42,802 bases of DNA. Origin: Bacteroidota bacterium (GTDB lineage: Bacteria; Bacteroidota; Bacteroidia; 2-12-FULL-35-15). The stretch spans positions 1-42,802 of the forward strand of contig JAOQAD010000014.1 of NCBI GenBank assembly GCA_025963775.1, given 5' to 3'. A program made the translations under genes and the position numbers. Of the stretch, positions 16,504 through 23,297 are shown piece after piece (within the stretch, counting starts at the first letter, position 1; each line of letters starts with the position of its first letter). A model generated the notes under the pieces. The model was given only the letters and a program-made list of their open reading frames with translations, made no database searches and was not told where the DNA came from.

Positions 16504-17210
16504 GGTTGGTGCAATTTTAGTTTCTTGAAGATTGCGGTTTTATTTTCCCTTAATTGCTCATCTATATTTATCCAATCCTGAGCTTTAATTTTGTCCCGCA
16601 ATACTTCCTGTTCAGGTAATTCCGGACTTGTTGGATAATTTTTTTTGATTTCAGTAATCCTTTTATCCAGGATTTCCGAACTGTTCGACTCATTATGGTT
16701 TGAAAGGGCGCAAAACAAAATCAAATTTTCATTCCTTTCGGTCAGTTCTGTAAGCTTATCCATTTTAAAATTTTGCCTTTTTAAAAGTATATCTCCGGAG
16801 GATTGATACTTGCCAAAATATGGCAAAACATCCTCCACAAGCTTCCTAGTTAGAAAATCAGCAAGTAGTTGGTATTCCTGTGTAATTCTATAATGATTCC
16901 TGATTTGAGGTATTAAGTCCTCTAACTTTTTCGTTCCTGTTAACTCTTGATTTTTAATAAATGTGTCCGTATCATATATGGATGCAATTGAAATTTCTGT
17001 TTTAAAATTATCAGAAACACTCCAACGACCTCTTGTATCAATATGTATGATATGAAATAAATCGTGCGATTGCTTTATTAATTTTCTTCCAACTGGCTGA
17101 AAACCATACTGAGAAAGATTCTCTGCAATAATTTTTATAAAGTCCTTATGTACTGACTTTAATTCTTCCTTTTTTAAGGGTTTATATACTTGAAGATCTT
17201 CCCATTTCAT
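16500..17210 (-). CDS. DUF4304-like cytoplasmic protein
   Basis: I place the start at ATG 17210, giving 236 aa. An in-frame extension to 17468 overlaps the upstream gene and encodes an unnatural Cys/Trp-rich stretch. Residues about 10-110 (an SVHKDFIKIIAENLSQYGF helix, GRKLIKQSHDLFHIIHI, then RWSVSDNFKTEISIASI) resemble DUF4304, a domain often found near immunity genes. Charged helices follow. The gene is AT-rich (hand counts of 32% and 37% GC for the lines at 16741 and 16801), in contrast to flanking DNA. It follows a small membrane protein gene by 5 bases and overlaps the next by 4. The family match is from memory of the pattern and should be treated as tentative. Confidence 0.65.
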   Translation of the reverse strand: MKWEDLQVYKPLKKEELKSVHKDFIKIIAENLSQYGFQPVGRKLIKQSHDLFHIIHIDTRGRWSVSDNFKTEISIASIYDTDTFIKNQELTGTKKLEDLIPQIRNHYRITQEYQLLADFLTRKLVEDVLPYFGKYQSSGDILLKRQNFKMDKLTELTERNENLILFCALSNHNESNSSEILDKRITEIKKNYPTSPELPEQEVLRDKIKAQDWINIDEQLRENKTAIFKKLKLHQP

Positions 17211-17215
17211 TTGTT

Positions 17216-17515
17216 TTACTTTTTTAAATTTGCTGTTCTCTTTGATTTTTGCACAACAAGATATATCGCCACTGTCACAATCCAGGTTATAAAACAGTCC
17301 AACACAAAATTTCCAAATTGCCAGCCACAGTTCGGGGAGTCCGCGCCGCTGCACCAAAACTGATAATAATACTTGCACGGAAAACCAATGTTTGTAGTTG
17401 GTTTCTGTGAAGGATTGCCAACATTGGATAAAAGTGAAGTCATAACACTTACAAATGACACCAGGCAAAAAACAATAATTGAATAAAACGTTGTAAGAAA
17501 TAGTCTCCTGATCAT
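17216..17515 (-). CDS. Small membrane protein with cysteine-rich loop
   Basis: The 99-aa protein has two hydrophobic segments, about 5-30 (LFLTTFYSIIVFCLVSFVSVM) and about 70-90 (FVLDCFITWIVTVAIYLVVQ). A 40-residue loop between them is rich in Cys, Gly, Pro and aromatic residues (FPCKYYYQFWCSGADSPNCG). The tail is basic (KSKRTANLKK). The loop probably faces the periplasm and could hold disulfides. Its stop is 5 bases before the ATG of the DUF4304-like gene, and it shares that gene's AT-rich composition. It is first in the long minus-strand run. No family recognised. Confidence 0.7.
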   Translation of the reverse strand: MIRRLFLTTFYSIIVFCLVSFVSVMTSLLSNVGNPSQKPTTNIGFPCKYYYQFWCSGADSPNCGWQFGNFVLDCFITWIVTVAIYLVVQKSKRTANLKK

Positions 17516-17614
17516 GTAATTCGAATGGTTTAAATTTATTTTACATTCTTATATTAGGAGCGTGATTTCTTTAACAATCCGAAATCTTGTTAATTCGATG
17601 TTTAGGGCTATATT

Positions 17615-18223
17615 TTAATGTTCAGGCACATTCTTCCTTATCTCCTTCAGCATATCCTCCTGTCCTTTCGCAAATTTCTGCCAGGGCAGCAAAGGTAAAC
17701 GGCTATCCACCTGATATTTCTCCATCACCGGCAGTGTTTTCGCGATCATTAACACAGCGTGATAATCATGGACCGCCATCGCATTTTTTTCAATCCGCAT
17801 CTCGAGGTTGCGCATCGGGACATCTGCTGCAGAATCCTTCCTTTCACTCTCACGGATCATTTTCAACACCTGCTTTCTCAGCACCGAATCCGCAATGCCC
17901 GAAGCCTGCATCTCCGCCTCCCTGTAATAATTTTCGTTCTTCTGCCTGAAGCTGCGGAGCTTCCCTGCCCCTTCCGGCGCATCTTTCATGTTCGCGATGC
18001 TTTCCTCCAGCTTTTTTAATCCGGAATCCTTATCCACCAGTTCCCCGTAGATCTCATCCAGCAGGCCGGAAGAAGAACGGCCTTTGAATGAATACTCCGA
18101 AGAATTATCCTGCAGGGCCTCCGGGGTAACCGGTTCTGCAGCAACTTCTTTTGTATAGTTCTCATTCCCGCAGGATGATAAAAGCATCACTGCAAGCAGC
18201 ACAGGGAAAAATAAATGTTTCAT
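17615..18223 (-). CDS. Unknown helical lipoprotein, 202 aa
   Basis: A lipoprotein signal ends in LSSC (C18). The mature protein is charged and mostly helical, with likely coiled-coil segments (ELVDKDSGLKKLEESIANMK; LRKQVLKMIRESERKD). A late segment (LMIAKTLPVMEKYQVDSRLPLLPWQKF) may pack as a helical hairpin. No enzymatic motif is seen. It is transcribed from its own promoter (TATCTTTG box at 18246-18253) and separated by 99 bases from the downstream run, so it may or may not belong to that operon. Confidence 0.8.
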   Translation of the reverse strand: MKHLFFPVLLAVMLLSSCGNENYTKEVAAEPVTPEALQDNSSEYSFKGRSSSGLLDEIYGELVDKDSGLKKLEESIANMKDAPEGAGKLRSFRQKNENYYREAEMQASGIADSVLRKQVLKMIRESERKDSAADVPMRNLEMRIEKNAMAVHDYHAVLMIAKTLPVMEKYQVDSRLPLLPWQKFAKGQEDMLKEIRKNVPEH

Positions 18224-18245
18224 GAAGGAGCGTAAGTGTATCTAT

Positions 18246-18253
18246 CAAAGATA
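18246..18253 (-). promoter_or_regulatory. -7 box of the 202-aa lipoprotein gene
   Basis: Minus-strand TATCTTTG is an exact TAnnTTTG match, 22 bases upstream of the ATG at 18223. No obvious -33 TTTG is found at 19-base spacing. Confidence 0.5.
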
Positions 18254-18330
18254 AAGGAAATTAAATAATTTCCGGCTTCCCGGCAGTGGTTTATCAGGTG
18301 ACATTATAAAAGAAAATTCGCAACTGTTTG

Positions 18331-18338
18331 TATCTTTG
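18331..18338 (+). promoter_or_regulatory. -7 box of the 81-aa gene
   Basis: Exact TATCTTTG, only four bases before the ATG at 18343. A transcript from this box would be leaderless or nearly so if the ATG at 18343 is the true start. Confidence 0.45.
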
Positions 18339-18342
18339 CAGC

Positions 18343-18588
18343 ATGCCATCCATTGATTATCCCCAATACAGGAAATACCCGAATGAGAAAGGGTATTTCA
18401 AGGTCATTTCCGATAAAGAATGGGAGGAGATCCAGGTGATAGGCAGCAAATACCTGCTGCATCGCTTCATCGTCAGCATCCTGCCCGACAGGAATTTCAT
18501 TTACGACATGACCTTCGATTATGAAAGCAGCTGGGTAAAGATCAGTGAAGAGGAATATGAGGCTGTTAAAGATAAAACTTCTGCTTAA
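18343..18588 (+). CDS. Small conserved-looking protein, 81 aa
   Basis: The start is ATG 18343 (MPSIDYPQYRKYPNEKGYFK); a TTG 15 bases upstream lies inside the promoter box and is unlikely. The protein is soluble, without a signal peptide, and mixed alpha/beta (KEWEEIQVIGSKYLLHRF, then SILPDRNFIYDMTFDYESSW). It has the look of a small Bacteroidota-specific family, but I cannot name it. It stands alone, facing away from the lipoprotein gene at 17615-18223 and followed by 1.2 kb of repeats. Confidence 0.7.
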   Translation: MPSIDYPQYRKYPNEKGYFKVISDKEWEEIQVIGSKYLLHRFIVSILPDRNFIYDMTFDYESSWVKISEEEYEAVKDKTSA

Positions 18589-18605
18589 CCAAACGTTTTC
18601 TCCGC

Positions 18606-18967
18606 TTATCCTTCCTGTTTCCAGGGCTTCCGTATCATTTCCCGAACTTGCCGCATCAATTCCTTAGCTTCCATGGCGTTTCCCATGGGTGAAATGTCAA
18701 TTCCGGCAACTTCCGTTTCGATTCCTTCAGCTTCCATGGCGTTTCCCAGGGGTGAAATGTCAATTCCGGCAACTTCCGTTTCGATTCCTTCACCTTGCAT
18801 AACGTTTCCCACAGGTGAAATGCCAATTCCCGTACCTTACGCAACAATTCCTTCACCTTGCATGGCATTTCCCGTAAGTGAAATGTCAATTCCTTTGCCT
18901 TCCGCGCCATTTCCTTCACTTGCCTCGGCCTTTCCCACGCATTGTCATCCCGAGGGATCTTATTCAC
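18606..18967 (-). pseudogene. Heptad-repeat array, frameshifted reading frame
   Basis: On the minus strand a frame from 18967 encodes consecutive 7-residue units such as VKELLRK, VRELAFH, LWETLCK, VKESKRK, LPELTFH, PWETPWK. The DNA period is 63 bp (unit starts at 18668, 18731, 18794, 18857), made of three 21-bp subunits. The frame stops at 18656 because one base is missing: an expected AAGCTGAAGGAA reads AAGCTAAGGAA near 18662-18670. In the adjacent frame the heptads resume (KELMRQ, VREMIRK) and end at 18606. Two readings are possible: a coiled-coil-like repeat gene broken by a single-base deletion, or a non-coding 21-bp array that is open by virtue of its period. The start overlaps a dispersed GTCATCCCGAGGGATCT sequence. 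Confidence 0.5.
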
Positions 18968-19027
18968 AACGCCCTACTGGCTGTAATCTGTGAATCTGTG
19001 GCGATGGAGCCTGCAAGCATTCATGAG

Positions 19028-19049
19028 ATCCCGTGTCGGAGCACGGGAT
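19028..19049. repeat. Dispersed hairpin repeat, copy 1
   Basis: ATCCCGTG (19028-19035) pairs with CACGGGAT (19042-19049) across a 6-base loop. Flanking bases are shared with the copy at 19467-19488 (CCTGC...CAT...TATGAG/TCATGAG before, GAC after), so it is a true repeat. Confidence 0.65.
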
Positions 19050-19168
19050 GACGAGTACTAATTAAAATTATAGAAACATAGAACGACTTCCCATTCAATA
19101 ATCGTCGAAGGCGATCAATCCGCATAAATCTGCGAATCTGTGGCTAAACTTATCATAAGCGGACGCGC

Positions 19169-19214
19169 GTTCTCGATACATCCTTCCCGAAAAGGGAAGG
19201 ATACTCGAACTGAC
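19169..19214 (-). repeat. Small hairpin element related to 965-1056
   Basis: Read on the minus strand it begins GTCAGTTCGAGT, forms a perfect 9-bp stem (19194-19202 with 19180-19188) around a TTTTC loop, and ends GTATCGAGAAC. The element at 965-1008 has the same two flanks but a different stem that also pairs. Confidence 0.65.
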
Positions 19215-19215
19215 G

Positions 19216-19368
19216 GCACACACACTCCACAGAAGCGAAGCTTCCTCTCTGTCCTCTTCAATAAAACATTCTTAGTGGCTCTCAGTGTTCTCAGTGCCTT
19301 TTGGTAAATCCTCCGTGATTCTCTCTGCCTCCGCTCCTCCGTGGTAAAAGCACACAGCACGTCAATCC
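19216..19368. repeat. 150-bp direct repeat, copy A
   Basis: It begins GCACACACACTCCACAG and ends near CACAGCACGTCAATCC. It matches 19541-19695 with a few substitutions and small indels. The interior reads, on the minus strand, as degenerate units of about 11-12 bases of the type ACCACGGAG and GAACACTGAG. Confidence 0.75.
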
Positions 19369-19466
19369 TAATCCATCATAAGCCTCAATGGCGATCATTT
19401 TTTTATCTTAAAAATCTGCGTTACCATTAAACACAGCAAACATAGCAGCCTGCTAACATTTATGAG

Positions 19467-19488
19467 ATCCCGTGTCGTGGCACGGGAT
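19467..19488. repeat. Dispersed hairpin repeat, copy 2
   Basis: It has the same 8-bp stem as 19028-19049, ATCCCGTG (19467-19474) with CACGGGAT (19481-19488), with loop TCGTGG instead of TCGGAG. Confidence 0.65.
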
Positions 19489-19540
19489 GACGGTACCGGA
19501 TGGAGATTCTGCAAACTTTGAGATTCCCTTCCTAACAGCC

Positions 19541-19695
19541 GCACACACACTTCACAGAAGCGAAGCTTCCTCTCTGTTCTCTGCAATAAAACATTTCTTA
19601 GTGGCTCTCAGTGTTCTCAGTGCCTTAGTGGTAAGCTCTCCGTGTTTCTCTCCGCCTCCGCTCCTCCGTGGTAAAAACCACACAGCACATCAACC
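19541..19695. repeat. 150-bp direct repeat, copy B
   Basis: Second copy of 19216-19368, offset 325-328 bases, with the same EcoRI-free CACAGAAGCGAAGCTTCC core followed by the 11-12-base periodic region. Confidence 0.75.
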
Positions 19696-19719
19696 ACAAG
19701 CCTCAACGGACAGCCGCAC

Positions 19720-19755
19720 AAAAAAAGAAAAGCCCCCGGCATATCACCGGGAGCT
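19720..19755 (-). terminator. Intrinsic terminator of the M13 peptidase gene
   Basis: Read on the minus strand, AGCTCCCGG and CCGGGGGCT pair (one T-G wobble) across a 7-base loop (19731-19755) and are followed by TTTTCTTTTTTT. It lies 30 bases after the peptidase stop codon. Confidence 0.85.
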
Positions 19756-19784
19756 TCTTTCTGCTAATTAAATCACAACAAAAA

Positions 19785-21839
19785 TTACCAGATCTCCGCC
19801 CTGTCTACTTTAGGGCGATACATTTTATCTCCTTCTTTTACGCCAAAGGCATCATAAAATTCCTGCATGTTCGTCAAGGGCCCGTTTCCACGGAAGTTAC
19901 CCGGTGAGTGCGGATTTGTCTGGATCAGGTTCTTAAGGAATTCCGGGCGCATGCTGCCTCTCCAGCCCTGTGCCCATGCCAGGAAGAAACGCTGCTCTGC
20001 CGTAAAGCCATCGATCTTCTCAGGCGCAGGCTTGCCTTCCAGCGATTTTTTGAATGCATAATAAGAGATCGTCAGGCCACCAAGATCAGCAATGTTCTCA
20101 CCCAGGGTAAGCTCACCGTTCACGTGCATGCTGTCGATCGCCACATAATCATTGAACTGCTTCACGATCATGTCTGTTTTCTTTTTGAAGTTCGCCTTGT
20201 CAGTTTCCGTCCACCAGTTCTTCAGGTTTCCGTCAGCATCGTACTGCGATCCTTCATCATCAAATCCGTGTGTAAGCTCATGCCCGATCACAGCGCCCAT
20301 GATCCCGTAATTTACGGCATCATCCGCATCCGGGTTAAAGAAGATCGGCTGCATGATCCCTGCAGGGAAAACGATCTCGTTCATCGAAGGATTGTAATAT
20401 GCATTGATGGTCGGAGGCGTCATTCCCCACTCTGTCCTGTCGATCGGCTTGCCTAATTTGTTTGCCATTTCGTTGAACGCATATTGATTTGCATGCATGA
20501 AGTTCTGCACGTATGCATCGCGGGTGATCTCGAGGGAAGAATAATCTTTCCATTTGTCGGGATAGCCGATCTTTTTCATCACCTTATCCAGCTTCTGGTT
20601 CGCCGCTTTCTTTGTTTCAGGGCTCATCCAGTCACGGCTGTCGATCCGCACGCGGTATGCTGCGATCAGGTTGTCCACCATTTCGCCAACGCGTTTTTTA
20701 CTTGCTTCAGTAAAATATTTTTCAACAAACACCTGTCCGAGCGCATCGCCCAGGGAAGCATCCGTAGCTTCCAATGCGCGCTTCCAGCGTGGTTTTAATG
20801 CAGGAATACCAACAAGTGTTTTCCCGTAGAATGCAAAATGCTCATTCACCAGGTCATCACTTAATTTACCTGCCGTTGCATCGATCAGGTTCCAGCGAAG
20901 GTATGTTTTCCAGTCGCTGATGGATACCGATTTTAATGCAGCATCCAGCGCTTTGTAAAACAATGGCTGTCCGACAACCACGTTATCCACATTCTTCAGG
21001 CCCAGTTCTGCAAAGTACAGGTTCCAGTTCAGGTTCGGCGTAAATGCAGCAAGCTCCTGCGCCGATTTTTTATTGTATTGTTTTTCAGGATCGCGCTGCT
21101 CCACTTTTGTCATGGAAGCTTTTGCCAGTCCTTTTTCGATCCCGAAAACTGTTTTTGCTTCTTTCGCAGCAGCTTCAGGTTTGTCGCCCAACAGCTCAAA
21201 CATTTTCTGAACGTGTGCGATGTATGCTTTCTGGATCCCCAGTGTGCGCGCATCTGAATTCAGGTAATAATCGCGGTCAGGCAGGCTCAGGCCGCCCTGG
21301 TATAACTGCGTGATATAAGCAGTGCTGTTTTTCGGGTCCTGTCCTACAAAGCCGTTGAACATCGGGCCTACGCCAACCATGTGTAAATGTGCAACCGCTT
21401 TGACCAGGTCATCACTGTTTTTAATATTATCAATTCTTGCGAATTCATCCTTTAAAGGAGTAACGCCTTCTTTGTTCAGCTTCACCGAATCCATCGCTGC
21501 AGCGTAAAAATCGCCGATCTTTTGCGTGTTGCTTCCCGGTTTTGCCGTTTTATCGGATGATGCCTCTTCAAGGATCGTCCTTAGTTTGTTCTTGTTCTGG
21601 ATCTCCAGCTCATTGAAGCTGCCCCAGCGGCTTTCCGTTTCAGGGATCGGATTATTTTTGATCCAGTTGCCGTTCACGAACTGGTAAAAATCATCCGTTG
21701 GCTTTACTGTGCTGTCGAGGTTAGAGACCTGGATGCCGGTGTTCTTCACCGCAGCTGTTTCGTCTTTCTTAGTGTCACCGCAGGAAGCAAGTGTGATCAC
21801 AGCAGCGACAGCTGATAAGTTTAAAATGTTATTCTTCAT
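19785..21839 (-). CDS. M13-family zinc metallopeptidase (neprilysin/PepO-like) lipoprotein
   Basis: The start is ATG 21839, giving 684 aa, the normal size for M13. An in-frame extension of 132 codons would overlap the divergent gene. The N-terminus is a lipoprotein signal (ITLASC, C20). The N-terminal peptidase-M13 domain starts at about 45 (DDFYQFVNGNWIKNNPIPE). The catalytic domain has NAYYNPSMNEIVFPAGI, the zinc motif HELTH at 520-524, the third ligand E581 (ENIADLGG) and the family-typical closing Trp (RAEIW). The usual C-terminal CxxW is AEIW here, as in other bacterial members without that disulfide. It should cleave small peptides at the outer face of a membrane. A promoter (21861-21891) and a terminator frame it as a single-gene unit. 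Confidence 0.97.
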   Translation of the reverse strand: MKNNILNLSAVAAVITLASCGDTKKDETAAVKNTGIQVSNLDSTVKPTDDFYQFVNGNWIKNNPIPETESRWGSFNELEIQNKNKLRTILEEASSDKTAKPGSNTQKIGDFYAAAMDSVKLNKEGVTPLKDEFARIDNIKNSDDLVKAVAHLHMVGVGPMFNGFVGQDPKNSTAYITQLYQGGLSLPDRDYYLNSDARTLGIQKAYIAHVQKMFELLGDKPEAAAKEAKTVFGIEKGLAKASMTKVEQRDPEKQYNKKSAQELAAFTPNLNWNLYFAELGLKNVDNVVVGQPLFYKALDAALKSVSISDWKTYLRWNLIDATAGKLSDDLVNEHFAFYGKTLVGIPALKPRWKRALEATDASLGDALGQVFVEKYFTEASKKRVGEMVDNLIAAYRVRIDSRDWMSPETKKAANQKLDKVMKKIGYPDKWKDYSSLEITRDAYVQNFMHANQYAFNEMANKLGKPIDRTEWGMTPPTINAYYNPSMNEIVFPAGIMQPIFFNPDADDAVNYGIMGAVIGHELTHGFDDEGSQYDADGNLKNWWTETDKANFKKKTDMIVKQFNDYVAIDSMHVNGELTLGENIADLGGLTISYYAFKKSLEGKPAPEKIDGFTAEQRFFLAWAQGWRGSMRPEFLKNLIQTNPHSPGNFRGNGPLTNMQEFYDAFGVKEGDKMYRPKVDRAEIW

Positions 21840-21860
21840 GTTTTTTTGTGATTTAAGTCC

Positions 21861-21891
21861 CGAATTTACTGTAAATAAGCAAGATGACAAA
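21861..21891 (-). promoter_or_regulatory. Bacteroidota promoter of the M13 peptidase gene
   Basis: On the minus strand, TTTG (21891-21888) is followed after exactly 19 bases by TAAATTCG (21868-21861), one mismatch from TAnnTTTG. The ATG is 21 bases further on. This is one of the best two-element promoters in the window. Confidence 0.6.
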
Positions 21892-21949
21892 ATGATTTTG
21901 TTAAATGGCGATTTTTGAGGATAAATGGGTGGCTGCGCGGTAAAAAAGC

Positions 21950-21957
21950 TACTTTTG
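21950..21957 (+). promoter_or_regulatory. -7 box of the fumarylacetoacetase gene
   Basis: TACTTTTG is an exact TAnnTTTG match 21 bases before the ATG at 21979. No TTTG at the normal -33 position. Confidence 0.45.
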
Positions 21958-21978
21958 TTTCCTGATAACACATGACAC

Positions 21979-23250
21979 ATGACCAACCCGAACGACCCTT
22001 CACTTACATCCTGGATTGAAACAGGCGCAGACAGCGATTTCCCGGTACAGAACCTGCCATTCGGCATTTTCAAAACGCAAAGCTCGAGCCCGCGCATTGG
22101 TGTTGCTATCGGCGACCAGGTGCTTGACCTTGCGATCATGAACAAGCTGGGCTTTTTCGATAAGATCAAAATAGATAACTCCGTATTCACCAACCAATAC
22201 CTTAATGATTTTATTGCGCTCGGAAAGCAGACCACGAGCGGCGTACGCGACAGGATCTCGCAGCTGCTGCAGTCCGATAATCCCGAGCTCCGCGATAATA
22301 AAGAAGCACAGGCAAAAGTGCTGCATTATCAAAGCAATGTACAGATGCTCATGCCTGTAAAAGTGGGCGACTACACCGATTTTTATTCCAGCATCGATCA
22401 CGCTACCAACGTAGGCACCATGTTCCGCGACCCGGACAATGCACTGCTGCCGAACTGGAAACACCTGCCGGTAGGCTATCACGGAAGGGCTTCTTCCATT
22501 ACCATTTCAGGCACCAGCTTTCACCGCCCGAAAGGACAGACAAAGCCGAATGAAGCAGAGCCTCCTGTTTACGGGCCATGCCGCCTGCTCGACTTTGAGC
22601 TGGAAACAGCATTCATCATCGGGAAGGAAACACAGTTAGGCGACAGCATCAGCACTGCAAATGCGGATGAGCATATTTTCGGGATGGTGCTGTTCAACGA
22701 CTGGAGCGCACGTGATATCCAGACCTGGGAATATGTTCCGCTGGGGCCATTCCTCGCGAAGAACTTTGCATCCACCATATCGCCATGGGTGGTCACACTC
22801 GAAGCGCTGGAGCCATTCCGCACCGCAGGCTACAAGCAGGAGCCAAAAGTATTGCCGTACCTTGAATACAGCGGCGATAAGAACATTGACATCAGCCTCG
22901 ATGTATTGATCCAACCCGAGAACACGGAAGAAACGCTGGTTTCACATTCCAATTATAAATTCATGTACTGGACCATGGAGCAGCAGCTTGCGCATCATAC
23001 CGTGAACGGCTGCAACATGAACATCGGCGATATGCTGGCATCGGGCACCATCAGCGGGCCAAGGCCTGATTCATTCGGCTCCATGCTGGAGATCACCTGG
23101 AGAGGCACAAAGCCTGTGAAGATGAAAGATGGCAGCGAACGCAAATTCATCAACGATAATGACACCGTGATCATGCGCGGCTATTGCCGGAAAGACGGCG
23201 TACGCATCGGCTTCGGCGAATGCAAAGCGAAAGTGCTGCCGGCGAAATAA
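21979..23250 (+). CDS. fahA: Fumarylacetoacetase
   Basis: This 423-aa protein is full length for FAH, which hydrolyses fumarylacetoacetate to fumarate and acetoacetate, the last step of tyrosine/homogentisate degradation in the cytoplasm. Visible active-site and metal motifs are DFYSSIDHATNVG (Asp ligand and His base), LPVGYHGRASSI, DFELETAFIIGKE (two Glu ligands), LFNDWSARDIQ (Asp ligand), then the family-typical GTISGPRPDSFGSMLE. The N-terminal SH3-like FAH domain covers about residues 15-125. It is divergent from the M13 peptidase over a 139-bp spacer. No other tyrosine-pathway gene (hppD, hmgA) is in this window, so the pathway is inferred. Confidence 0.97.
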   Translation: MTNPNDPSLTSWIETGADSDFPVQNLPFGIFKTQSSSPRIGVAIGDQVLDLAIMNKLGFFDKIKIDNSVFTNQYLNDFIALGKQTTSGVRDRISQLLQSDNPELRDNKEAQAKVLHYQSNVQMLMPVKVGDYTDFYSSIDHATNVGTMFRDPDNALLPNWKHLPVGYHGRASSITISGTSFHRPKGQTKPNEAEPPVYGPCRLLDFELETAFIIGKETQLGDSISTANADEHIFGMVLFNDWSARDIQTWEYVPLGPFLAKNFASTISPWVVTLEALEPFRTAGYKQEPKVLPYLEYSGDKNIDISLDVLIQPENTEETLVSHSNYKFMYWTMEQQLAHHTVNGCNMNIGDMLASGTISGPRPDSFGSMLEITWRGTKPVKMKDGSERKFINDNDTVIMRGYCRKDGVRIGFGECKAKVLPAK

Positions 23251-23297
23251 GCTTCGTATCCTTTTCCGATCTTTGCGTTATAAAGGAAACAAACAGG

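Larger units (their letters stand above)
18589..19784. other. 1.2-kb repeat-rich intergenic region
   Basis: I see no convincing intact gene. The region holds, in order: a 63-bp/21-bp tandem array (18606-18967), a hairpin repeat (19028-19049), a small covarying hairpin element (19169-19214), two copies of a 150-bp repeat (19216-19368, 19541-19695) around a second hairpin repeat (19467-19488), and the terminator of the M13 peptidase gene. Confidence 0.75.

Noticed and set aside
17211..17468. 86-codon N-terminal extension of the DUF4304-like protein
   Set aside because: It overlaps the small membrane protein gene out of frame and encodes an atypical sequence; ATG 17210 gives a tight operon junction.
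18606..18967. CRISPR array
   Set aside because: The 63-bp repeats are contiguous with no unique spacers, and no cas genes are in the window.
18673..18993. 106-codon plus-strand frame through the heptad array
   Set aside because: The 63-bp period keeps several frames open on both strands. The plus reading (MAFPMGEMSIPATS-like units) has no start signal and less structural sense than the minus heptads.
21840..22235. 132-codon N-terminal extension of the M13 peptidase
   Set aside because: It would remove the lipoprotein signal from the N-terminus and overlap the divergent fumarylacetoacetase gene and its promoter.
23184..23297. 38-codon extension of the FGE/SUMF1-domain protein into fahA
   Set aside because: The signal peptide begins at 23298; the extension is Arg-rich and lies inside another gene.
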